Below are positions 1 through 5,378 of a stretch of DNA of 5,378 bases, one piece after another (position 1 is the first letter of the stretch; every line of letters starts with the position of its first letter). The translations under genes and the position numbers were made by a program. The notes under the pieces were generated by a model that saw only the letters and a list, made by a program, of their open reading frames with translations, did not search any database and had not been told where the DNA came from. The stretch comes from Bathymodiolus brooksi thiotrophic gill symbiont (lineage in GTDB: Bacteria; Pseudomonadota; Gammaproteobacteria; PS1; Pseudothioglobaceae), in contig NZ_CAHJWD020000217.1 in NCBI RefSeq assembly GCF_903642095.1, positions 1-5,378 on the forward strand. The letters run 5' to 3'.

Positions 1-17
1 AAGCCTCGTTTTCAGTT
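1..17 (-). repeat. Inner edge of the right inverted terminal repeat (truncated by the window)
   Basis: These 17 bp are the exact reverse complement of 5255-5271, and similarity stops at base 18. If 5255-5378 is the left terminal repeat, this is the innermost part of the right one and the rest lies upstream of position 1. Confidence 0.6.
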
Positions 18-66
18 GTGAGGGCAACTTTAGGAAAAAAAAGGCCGTAAGGGGAGGAGGGCGGGT

Positions 67-152
67 GATGCAGGTAAGTATAGATACTTCATAAACAGGC
101 GTTTTACTTAAAAAACGCACAGTTTATTTCACTATCTATACTTACCTGCATC
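67..152. repeat. 86-nt imperfect palindrome in the 3' region
   Basis: Three nested pairs of arms are nearly collinear: 67-86 with 133-152 (20 bp, perfect), 91-96 with 122-127 (6 bp) and 99-105 with 112-118 (7 bp, GCGTTTT/AAAACGC), around the loop ACTTAA. In RNA or single-stranded DNA this would form one long stem with small bulges. It could be a 3'-end structure or a folding element for circularisation; neither is proven. Confidence 0.85.
123..128 (-). terminator. Poly(A) signal AATAAA for the element transcript
   Basis: AATAAA in sense lies 109 nt after the recombinase stop codon, a normal distance for a 3' UTR. It is the only AATAAA I see in sense between the recombinase stop and the window edge. 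It sits inside the palindrome described here, mostly in one of the short paired arms. The actual cleavage site is not identifiable. Confidence 0.5.
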
Positions 153-165
153 AACTTTTTGCAAT
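133..165 (-). repeat. Candidate internal complementary region (ICR)
   Basis: Bases 140-165 are a perfect 26-nt inverted copy of the extreme left terminus (5351-5376), while 133-152 are a perfect 20-nt inverted copy of 67-86. It lies after the recombinase gene and before the right terminal repeat, the position of the ICR in DIRS1-like elements, where it templates the joining of both ends into a circle. The half matching the left end is well supported. The half that should match the right end cannot be tested because that end is outside the window. Confidence 0.65.
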
Positions 166-237
166 ACATAATACCTCGAATTTGTAGAATTCAAGGGAGG
201 AGGGAAGGCCTAATTAAAAATAACATTTACCCACCTC

Positions 238-1230
238 CTAAAACTTCCTCTTGGCTGTCTCCAATATAGCTGATCTAGCAAATCTTGCACCTTTGGTAGG
301 CACATCCTTCATGTAGAATGAAGTGAAAGTACTTTCAGATGCCCAATGAGCTGCTCTGATAATTTCAGTTATGGACGCTCCATTAAACAAGGCCCAAGAA
401 GTGGCAAGTTTTCTTGTATCATGAGCACGCACTGTACTTAAATGTTTGCTGGTGTCTTGATACACCCACTTAATTAAAGAAACGATCCATCTTGCCACTG
501 AATTTTTCGAACCTGGTCTACAAACTCCTTTTTGGTATGTAATAAACAAGCTATCTGAATCAATCTCTTTCCTTTGAGATTCAGTTCGTTTAATATACAT
601 TTTCAATGCCCTATATGGACAAAGTAACAAATCTCTAGCCTCTGTAGCAAAATTATGAAAAGACGGAATGAAAATTGGAATCCATGGGTTATTTAAACGC
701 TGTGTCTTACTGAGAAATTGTAAATTAGGCAAAAGTCTAATGCCATGTCTCTCATATCTCAAATTTCCATCTTTCACAGATAATGCGTGTAACTCACTAA
801 CCCTGGATGCTGTTGCTAATGCAATTAAAAATACTGTTTTCCATGTTAAAAATTTTACATCACAAGATAAAAGAGGTTCAAAAGGTGGATCACATAACCT
901 CCAAAGTACCGAAGGTAAATCCCAGTTAGGGAGAAGTGGTTTCAAAATTGGATTTGAATTAAAAATACCTTTGATTAATTTTGAAAGGTCTCCATTAGTG
1001 CTAACTGAACGACCACCCCAACCTTTATGTTTTGAACTGATTGCTGATCTATAACCTATAATAGTAGCCACTTTACACTTTTTAACTGAATGTAAATAAA
1101 CAAAAAAGTCAGCAACATTACCTACAGAAGCTGAAGTGGGACTGATTTGCCTTTCAGCACACCAGCTACTAAATATTTCCCATCTAACGGAATACAGTCT
1201 CCGTGTGGAGGATCTGATAGATTGTTCCAT
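238..1230 (-). CDS. Tyrosine recombinase (DIRS ORF, conservative start)
   Basis: This enzyme should integrate the circular DNA copy of the element by strand exchange through a 3'-phosphotyrosine. The stop is TAG at 238-240. The N-terminal core-binding domain begins around SIRSSTRRLYSVRWEIFSSWC. The catalytic domain shows the R-H-R-H-Y set: Arg in ATASRVSEL (codon 802-804), a candidate beta-hairpin Lys in FLSKTQR, HDTR (His and Arg about 128 residues after the first Arg), His in AAHW, and the nucleophile Tyr in TSFYMKD (codon 313-315). The start at Met 1228-1230 is a guess: it is the last ATG before the domain and has a T at -3. The same frame is open upstream to a TAG at 3376-3378, so a longer or spliced product is possible. 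The recombinase frame is -1 relative to pol; I saw no canonical slippery heptamer in pol's final 200 nt, so its mode of expression is open. Confidence 0.9.
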   Translation of the reverse strand: MEQSIRSSTRRLYSVRWEIFSSWCAERQISPTSASVGNVADFFVYLHSVKKCKVATIIGYRSAISSKHKGWGGRSVSTNGDLSKLIKGIFNSNPILKPLLPNWDLPSVLWRLCDPPFEPLLSCDVKFLTWKTVFLIALATASRVSELHALSVKDGNLRYERHGIRLLPNLQFLSKTQRLNNPWIPIFIPSFHNFATEARDLLLCPYRALKMYIKRTESQRKEIDSDSLFITYQKGVCRPGSKNSVARWIVSLIKWVYQDTSKHLSTVRAHDTRKLATSWALFNGASITEIIRAAHWASESTFTSFYMKDVPTKGARFARSAILETAKRKF

Positions 1231-3248
1231 ATATTTGGAAGCTTTTGAAGAAAACTGCTTTGAAGATTTTGATCTGCAGATATTTTCCACACTGCCAGAT
1301 TTAGACTTCTTGGATTTGGATGTAATGACAGACCTCTGTTCTGAGACAACAGGTCGTGTAATACTGGTAGTTTTAGAGGAACATCCACTATTAACTCCAG
1401 AAGTTGAGGAAACCAAGACTGATGTGGAGCTAAGGGCGCTACCAGAAGAATTAAGCAATTCTCTTGTCTGACTTTCATTAAGACTTTGGGAATGAGTATG
1501 GGGGGAGGAAATGCATATGCAAATATCCCCTCCCAACTCACAGACAGTGCATCGCATGTCCATGCTAGGGGATCTGGATAAGGACTGCAAAACACTGGAA
1601 GCTGAGAGTTGGCACGAGTGGCAAAGAGATCTATGTTTGGGGTTCCCATTATTTGAAAAATATGTTGAACTATTGATGGTTTGAGTGCCCATTCTGTTAA
1701 ACGCACAAGTTTCTGACCCCGGGACAACTTGTCTGCAAGACAATTCTTTTTCCCTGGAATATGAGCTGCATGGATGTGAATGTTGTGTTTTAAACACCAC
1801 TGCATCATGTCCCATAAAAGAAGACAAAGTGGTATTGATTTGGTTCCCCCTTGCTTGTTTATATATGCCACTACTGTGGCATTGTCGCATCTGATAAGCA
1901 GATTCTCTCCCTGAATCTCCTCCTGAAACTCTATCAAAGCATTCCATACAGCTCTCATCTCTAGCCAATTGATATGATGATTGATCAATTCCTTCGTCCA
2001 CTGACCTGCCACCTGATGAGTGCCCAAGTGTGCACCCCAACCCCACTTGGATGCATCTGTCCACAGAACTTTGTTGTGTGGATATCCCTGCAGGGGTACC
2101 CCTCTGAAAATATTCCTCTCTTGTTGCCACCACATTAAGTGTGTTGCTAGTATGGGGAAAACTGGAATTTTGAAATGTAGTCCATCTATATGTGGGCGCC
2201 AGAAATAGAGAAGGTATATTTGGATAGGGCGCATATGTAAACGGCCATATGGAACTGTATCTATGCATGAAGCCATGAGTCCCAACAGTCGTAAAAAATG
2301 GGAAGCTGGACATTGGCGGTTGTAGATTATATCTGCAATTGCTTGGTTGATTGCCAAAAACCTGTTCTCGGAGGGGAGAACTAACCCCTTGTTCAGGTTG
2401 AAAACTGCACCCAGATAGGTAATTATCTGTGAAGGCACTAAATGGCATTTGTCTAAATTGATTATCAATCCTAGATCTACCAGAAGTTGTATTGTTTGAT
2501 TTAATTGATGAAGTAACAATTCTCGAATCTGATTTTTGACTAGCCAATCGTCCAGATACATAAAAATGTGAATTTGTTGACTGCGGAGATGCCCACCTAC
2601 TGCGGCCATTAGTTTGGTAAAAACCCTTGGTGCAACTGTGATGCCGAAGGGCATGGCTCGAAATTGGTAATGAACTCCCTGTACACAAAACCTCAGATAC
2701 TTCCTGTGAGGTGGAAACATGGGAATTTGTAGGTATGCATCTCGCAGATCTAAGGTGGACCCCCACTCCCCCACATGGAGGGCTTGAATGATTGATCTTA
2801 GTGTTTCCATCTTGAAATGAGATTTTTCCATGTATACATTGAGAGGTTTCAAGTTTAATATTGGACGGAGACCTCCGTCTTTTTTTGGAACAATGAAAAA
2901 GGTGCTGTAAAAACCCTGGCCTTCCTGACCTGGTGGTACTAATTCTATAGCACCTTTTCCTAATAATTTTTTTACCTCTTCTAAAATATTTGACATATGT
3001 ACAATATTTAACAAATTTGTTGTCCGCACTCCGGACTTTGGAGGTTTGCTTACAAATTTTAGACGCAACCCTTCCTCTACTATTTTCAACACCCAGGGAT
3101 CGGAAGTTACCTGCTTCCATTTGTCGACAAAATTCTGTACATGACACCCTACCTGGGTCTGATCCTGGGCTAACTGTACATAACTTATTAATCTTTTTAC
3201 TTCTGGGGACGAAACCCCAGCTGTCGTGGTCCCTTTTTTTGAAAGGAG
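1122..3248 (-). CDS. pol: Pol: reverse transcriptase, RNase H and DIRS methyltransferase-like domain
   Basis: The open frame runs from just after a TGA (3249-3251) to TAG (1122-1124). It has no ATG before the RT domain; the first is about 35 codons after TTG 3092. It is in the -1 frame relative to gag, so it is probably made as a Gag-Pol fusion of about 1,320 residues, about 703 of them pol-encoded. Numbering from the Leu codon at 3092: the conserved DIRS entry segment FVDKWKQVTSDPWVLKIVEEG straddles residue 1. RT motif A LDLRDAY has D115, motif B is MPFG at 147-150, and motif C YLDD has D181/D182. RNase H follows with D346 (WTDAS), E378, D403 (RCDN) and D454 (LADKLSR). A DIRS-type Dam-like methyltransferase region starts at about 486 (NIDLFATRAN) and runs through DPLAWTCDALS and YAFPPP to SWFPQL at about 563. 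All catalytic acids are intact. The last 66 or so codons overlap the start of the recombinase domain in another frame. Confidence 0.93.
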   Translation of the reverse strand, partial: LLSKKGTTTAGVSSPEVKRLISYVQLAQDQTQVGCHVQNFVDKWKQVTSDPWVLKIVEEGLRLKFVSKPPKSGVRTTNLLNIVHMSNILEEVKKLLGKGAIELVPPGQEGQGFYSTFFIVPKKDGGLRPILNLKPLNVYMEKSHFKMETLRSIIQALHVGEWGSTLDLRDAYLQIPMFPPHRKYLRFCVQGVHYQFRAMPFGITVAPRVFTKLMAAVGGHLRSQQIHIFMYLDDWLVKNQIRELLLHQLNQTIQLLVDLGLIINLDKCHLVPSQIITYLGAVFNLNKGLVLPSENRFLAINQAIADIIYNRQCPASHFLRLLGLMASCIDTVPYGRLHMRPIQIYLLYFWRPHIDGLHFKIPVFPILATHLMWWQQERNIFRGVPLQGYPHNKVLWTDASKWGWGAHLGTHQVAGQWTKELINHHINWLEMRAVWNALIEFQEEIQGENLLIRCDNATVVAYINKQGGTKSIPLCLLLWDMMQWCLKHNIHIHAAHIPGKKNCLADKLSRGQKLVRLTEWALKPSIVQHIFQIMGTPNIDLFATRANSQLPVFCSPYPDPLAWTCDALSVSWEGIFAYAFPPPILIPKVLMKVRQENCLILLVAPLAPHQSWFPQLLELIVDVPLKLPVLHDLLSQNRGLSLHPNPRSLNLAVWKISADQNLQSSFLQKLPNIWNNLSDPPHGDCIPLDGKYLVAGVLKGKSVPLQLL

Positions 3249-5083
3249 TCAGAAACTGAACTTTGACCCCTTCTGTCCTGGTTGTTTGATTTGTGTTTTT
3301 GATGTGGACCAGAGGACTTGAATCTTTTAGCAGAGTCAGCTGAGTAATCACCATCCACAACCTTGCGTTTAGCCCCTACATGTAAGTTTGAGGGCTTAGA
3401 CTCTTGTTTGTCAACGACTTTTATTTTTCTTAGATGCTGAGTCTCCTTTGCATCACGGATATTTTCAGCACTGTCATGAAGCAAATCAAAAAATTTGCCG
3501 GCAAATAAATTAGGACCAAGGGTAGATAATTGTTTCAGTTTGTTTTCTGTAGACTTATTCTTAAAGGACATCTCCTTAATATGCAAGATTCGTCTACATT
3601 TCACAGAATTAACTGCAATACGAGCAGTAACATCAGACATTGCTTTGAAAACTTGAAGCAAAGCCTTTAATGCATCAAGTCGATCATCATCAATATTAAC
3701 CTTGGCAATATACGAAGTTAGCAAGACACCATGTGATATTTGGCGCAACAAAAGCCTAGACTGAGAATCAATCTTTTTTAATTCTATGTTTTGTAAAAAC
3801 AATTCCCTGTTCTTAAAATGAAAATGTGATTTTTTAGATCCAAAGTTTTTATTCTGACCCTGTTGTACATTGCAACTTGTCAAACCTTCCTCTGCATTTT
3901 CATCTAAATGAGGAGGGGTACAGAATTGATTGAAATGATCACTACTAATCTGGAATTTCTCATCATCTGAGGCTTTGAAAGTACGTAGGGTACCTTTATT
4001 CACAAATTCCTTATCGACTGAATGTAAAGCATTCAAGACAACCCCATCTAAGGGAAGCCTACATCTTGGTGAGGAGTTTTTTTGCTTGTCGCATGACAAG
4101 TGATCCGAGACAGATTGGTACTGGACCTCCTGTGATTTTTCACTATCAACCGTGATACCAAGTTCTGATGCTACTTTACACATAAGGTTAGTGTAGCCAA
4201 AATTATTGTTAATATCTGCATGATCTACAAAAACTTGGTCTGAGCAAGTACCAGCCACTGAATTCTGGTCTGGATTTTCATTATCCCCATTATCACTCTT
4301 GGACTCTGACTGGTTACGAGCCAAAACTGAAAACTCGGACTCGTCTTCCGAGACATCCTCATAATCATTATTATTGGAGAACTTGTCAAACCTACGTCTG
4401 ACATTTGAGAAAGTTGACGTAGTCGTGTTTGCAGTACATGACACACTAGTGGATACAGAGGTTGTAGTATTTGAGATAAAAGTGGCAGACGTTGCTGCAG
4501 ACCTCAAGAGGGTAGGATTAAGGGCCTCTTGAACTCTCTTGTCTACAAAATCTTTCCAAAAGTCTTGTTGATTTGGCATATTAAACATCCACATAAATGG
4601 ATTAGACGACATTTCAGTTCGTGCCTGAGCATTAATGTCGATATTAGATGCGTGAATATCATGGACACTGCCAACCCCTACAGGGGAGTTACTTTGGAAG
4701 GTCCCTGTCCCCACAAGAGGACTTTGTATGGCTCCTGTCCCCGTAAGAGGACTTTGGGTGGTTACTGTCCCCGTAAGAAGACTTTGATTGTTTTGGTTGT
4801 CGGCCCTCGTAAGAAGGCTTGAAGCAACAAATTGTCGTGTCCCCGTAAGAGGACTTGAAGGACAAGTCTCAACATCAGTCGATCTCGACTGTTTCTTGGT
4901 AGCCGCCAAGCGAGCTTTGTCAATCATACGTTCCACCGACTGACGTTTTTCCGATGTCCAAGATTTACAAATCTCGCACGGAAATTCACTATTACAAACT
5001 CGATGACGGTAACAATCATCGTGATCATCCAAAATATTAACCAATTTATCACACTTTATACAAAGTTTGAAATCGGCCGACAT
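3197..5083 (-). CDS. gag: Gag-like protein (DIRS ORF1)
   Basis: This 628-residue protein probably coats the element RNA; the role is inferred from its position and composition. The start is the ATG at 5083; the codon just before it is GTG and is not needed. Residues 8-39 form a Cys/His cluster (C8, C11, H21, C24, H27, C30, C36, C39) followed by W42, a pattern I associate with the N-termini of metazoan DIRS Gag proteins and a likely zinc site. Residues about 75-126 are a degenerate 10-residue repeat around SPLTGT. Residues about 200-290 are Ser/Thr-rich, then acidic and Asn-rich. Residues about 437-550 are predicted mostly helical and are the best candidate for a capsid-like assembly region. 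The tail is basic, with a possible bipartite nuclear localisation signal (KRK at 572-574, KRFK at 586-589). Its 3' end carries the putative frameshift site into pol. No retroviral CCHC knuckle is seen. Confidence 0.85.
   Translation of the reverse strand: MSADFKLCIKCDKLVNILDDHDDCYRHRVCNSEFPCEICKSWTSEKRQSVERMIDKARLAATKKQSRSTDVETCPSSPLTGTRQFVASSLLTRADNQNNQSLLTGTVTTQSPLTGTGAIQSPLVGTGTFQSNSPVGVGSVHDIHASNIDINAQARTEMSSNPFMWMFNMPNQQDFWKDFVDKRVQEALNPTLLRSAATSATFISNTTTSVSTSVSCTANTTTSTFSNVRRRFDKFSNNNDYEDVSEDESEFSVLARNQSESKSDNGDNENPDQNSVAGTCSDQVFVDHADINNNFGYTNLMCKVASELGITVDSEKSQEVQYQSVSDHLSCDKQKNSSPRCRLPLDGVVLNALHSVDKEFVNKGTLRTFKASDDEKFQISSDHFNQFCTPPHLDENAEEGLTSCNVQQGQNKNFGSKKSHFHFKNRELFLQNIELKKIDSQSRLLLRQISHGVLLTSYIAKVNIDDDRLDALKALLQVFKAMSDVTARIAVNSVKCRRILHIKEMSFKNKSTENKLKQLSTLGPNLFAGKFFDLLHDSAENIRDAKETQHLRKIKVVDKQESKPSNLHVGAKRKVVDGDYSADSAKRFKSSGPHQKHKSNNQDRRGQSSVSDSFQKKGPRQLGFRPQK
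3203..3220 (-). promoter_or_regulatory. GC-rich hairpin downstream of the slippery site
   Basis: In sense, CTGGGG (3220-3215) and CCCCAG (3208-3203) form a perfect 6-bp stem around the loop TTTCGT. The hairpin starts 12 nt after the heptamer and ends just before the gag stop (3199-3197). This is the place where a frameshift-stimulating structure would be expected, although the usual spacing is about 5-9 nt. A pseudoknot with downstream sequence cannot be judged by eye. Confidence 0.6.
3233..3239 (-). promoter_or_regulatory. Putative -1 ribosomal frameshift heptamer A AAA AAG at gag/pol
   Basis: In sense, gag reads CAA AAA AAG GGA, which places A AAA AAG in the correct zero-frame register for a simultaneous -1 slip. 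After slippage the next codon, GGG, continues without a stop into the DIRS RT segment. The pol frame is closed by a TGA only 9 nt upstream of the heptamer, so the slip site lies in the short window where a gag-to-pol shift would work. A AAA AAG is a classical bacterial slippery site and generally weaker in eukaryotes than A AAA AAC. Slippage on the run of seven A during transcription or reverse transcription is an alternative. Confidence 0.7.
4707..4860 (-). repeat. 30-nt in-frame tandem repeat inside gag
   Basis: On the plus strand the core CCCCGTAAGAGGACTTTG and close variants recur at an exact 30-nt spacing (units near 4707, 4737 and 4767), followed by degenerate copies near 4802 and 4837. 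A more degenerate unit may lie at about 4677-4700. In sense each unit encodes about ten residues around SPLTGT (Gag residues about 75-126). The period is a multiple of three, so the frame is kept. Copy number probably varies between element copies. Confidence 0.85.
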
Positions 5084-5254
5084 CACGTAATATATACGTA
5101 ATCCAAATAAAATAAACGATAAAAAGGGTAAATAAAGGTTTCTGCTTCAGAAAAAAAACGTATTTTCTCAACTAAAAATCATTTAATATACTCCAAAATA
5201 GTTGTAAAATATCAGGACCATTTTGCTGAAGACATAGCATGGCTGCCCGAAAAA
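5084..5254 (-). other. Leader between left terminal repeat and gag
   Basis: This is AT-rich and has no long ORF. In sense it contains three upstream ATGs, the largest opening a 22-codon uORF (5172-5240). Directly before the gag ATG lies the small inverted repeat ACGTA-atata-TACGT (5085-5099). The gag ATG itself has G at -3 and T at +4. No convincing TATA box and initiator pair was recognised. Confidence 0.6.
5172..5240 (-). CDS. Possible upstream ORF in the leader (22 codons)
   Basis: In sense, an ATG with G at -3 (5238-5240) opens a 22-codon frame starting MLCLQQN and ending at TAG (5172-5174), before the gag start. Two further short ATG-initiated frames overlap it. If the transcript begins in the terminal repeat, these would lie ahead of gag and could lower or regulate its translation. 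Nothing shows that the peptide is functional. Confidence 0.25.
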   Translation of the reverse strand: MLCLQQNGPDILQLFWSILNDF

Positions 5255-5378
5255 AACTGAAAACGAGGCTTGTATTTTAAGGGAGGTAACCGATGGGTTG
5301 TTGAGGTGGGAAATTTGAATTCAGGCAAATGCTGAAGACGACCCGAGAACATTGCAAAAAGTTGATGCAGGTAAGTCC
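5255..5378 (-). repeat. Left inverted terminal repeat (about 124 bp)
   Basis: Two segments of this stretch have perfect inverted copies at the other end of the window. Bases 5255-5271 match 1-17 (17 bp), and 5351-5376 match 140-165 (26 bp). The 1-17 match ends abruptly at its inner side, next to unrelated sequence, which is what an inner repeat boundary would look like. The repeat is therefore inferred to run from 5255 outward to about 5376-5378. The last two bases (CC) could be element or host. In DIRS elements the terminal repeat carries the promoter; I recognise no clear core promoter here. Confidence 0.65.

Larger units (their letters stand above)
18..237 (-). other. 3' untranslated and inter-repeat region
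   Basis: No gene is seen. Apart from the palindrome, ICR and poly(A) signal it holds two plus-strand purine-rich stretches (about 37-65 and 191-208) that share the 10-mer GGGAGGAGGG (52-61 and 195-204) and the hexamer AAGGCC (41-46 and 205-210). They bracket the palindrome. Confidence 0.7.
1..5378 (-). mobile_element. DIRS1-like tyrosine recombinase retrotransposon, coding-complete, right terminus cut off
   Basis: The gene order in sense direction is gag, then RT/RNase H/methyltransferase-like, then tyrosine recombinase, which is the order of DIRS elements. Inverted rather than direct LTR-like repeats flank the genes, and a sequence after the recombinase is complementary to the left end, as expected for the DIRS internal complementary region. 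No DDE integrase or aspartic protease is visible. PAT and Ngaro elements instead carry split direct repeats, and Ngaro lacks the methyltransferase-like domain, so DIRS1-like fits best. None of the three reading frames is interrupted. The left terminus appears nearly complete. The right terminal repeat is represented by only 17 bp at the window edge, so the full element should be somewhat longer than this window. Confidence 0.93.

Noticed and set aside
45..66. GGGGAGGAGG as a Shine-Dalgarno site
   Set aside because: No ORF follows it, and the element is eukaryotic.
668..1054. Plus-strand ORF of 128 codons
   Set aside because: It lies antisense to the conserved catalytic part of the recombinase and resembles no protein; it is a shadow.
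1136..1471. Plus-strand ORF of 111 codons, acidic
   Set aside because: It is antisense to the Ser/Lys-rich start of the recombinase frame and the end of pol; its acidity mirrors AAA/TCT codons on the other strand.
1320..3354. Upstream part of the recombinase frame as a separate protein
   Set aside because: No domain is recognisable and conserved RT/RNase H coding occupies the same bases; kept only as an overlap finding.
4225..4446. Minus-strand ORF of 73 codons inside gag
   Set aside because: It overlaps gag in another frame, is Met- and Ser-rich and has no recognisable motif.
4529..4822. Plus-strand ORF with repeated CPRKRTL peptides
   Set aside because: The repeats are the antisense reading of the 30-nt gag repeat; there is no independent coding sign.
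4700..4860. CRISPR-like regular 30-nt repeats
   Set aside because: The units are contiguous tandem repeats with about 10-nt variable parts inside a coding frame of a eukaryotic element; there are no true spacers or cas genes.
5239..5280. Plus-strand mini-ORF MAARKKLKTRLVF with good ATG context
   Set aside because: Only 13 codons, antisense to the leader and running into the terminal repeat; no support beyond the ATG.
5225..5339. 9-nt direct repeat GCTGAAGAC at 5225-5233 and 5331-5339
   Set aside because: Short enough to be chance and not linked to the other repeat boundaries.

Overview
The window is almost entirely one DIRS-type, tyrosine-recombinase retrotransposon lying on the minus strand. 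Such elements occur only in eukaryotes. The host is most likely a metazoan, because vertebrate and invertebrate DIRS1-like proteins share the same motifs, but the sequence alone does not fix the species. The DNA is AT-rich. There is no bacterial operon structure, no DDE integrase, no aspartic protease and no LTR.

Layout in the element's sense direction, from high to low coordinates: a left inverted terminal repeat (about 5255-5378); a leader with small upstream ORFs (5084-5254); gag (5083-3197) with an N-terminal Cys/His cluster, a 30-nt tandem repeat and a basic tail; pol (RT, RNase H and DIRS-type methyltransferase-like domain, about 3248-1122); a tyrosine recombinase (end of its frame at 238); and a 3' region (237-1) with a poly(A) signal, a candidate internal complementary region (ICR), an 86-nt imperfect palindrome and the first 17 bp of the right inverted repeat. 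All three proteins are uninterrupted and their catalytic residues are present, so this copy looks autonomous and probably recently active.

Expected cooperation, from knowledge of DIRS elements: Gag packages the RNA, RT/RNase H copies it, the ICR pairs with both ends so that a circular DNA forms, and the tyrosine recombinase integrates the circle without target-site duplication.

The strongest new observations concern expression and termini. (1) The gag/pol junction carries an in-frame A AAA AAG heptamer followed by a GC-rich hairpin. The pol frame opens only 9 nt before the heptamer and has no ATG ahead of the RT domain, which points to -1 frameshifting. (2) The recombinase frame stays open through the whole of pol and into gag, more than 3.1 kb. 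(3) The candidate ICR has its own complement 46 nt away, making a large palindrome that also holds the poly(A) signal. (4) The window appears cut 17 bp inside the right terminal repeat, which gives a precise prediction for the missing flank.
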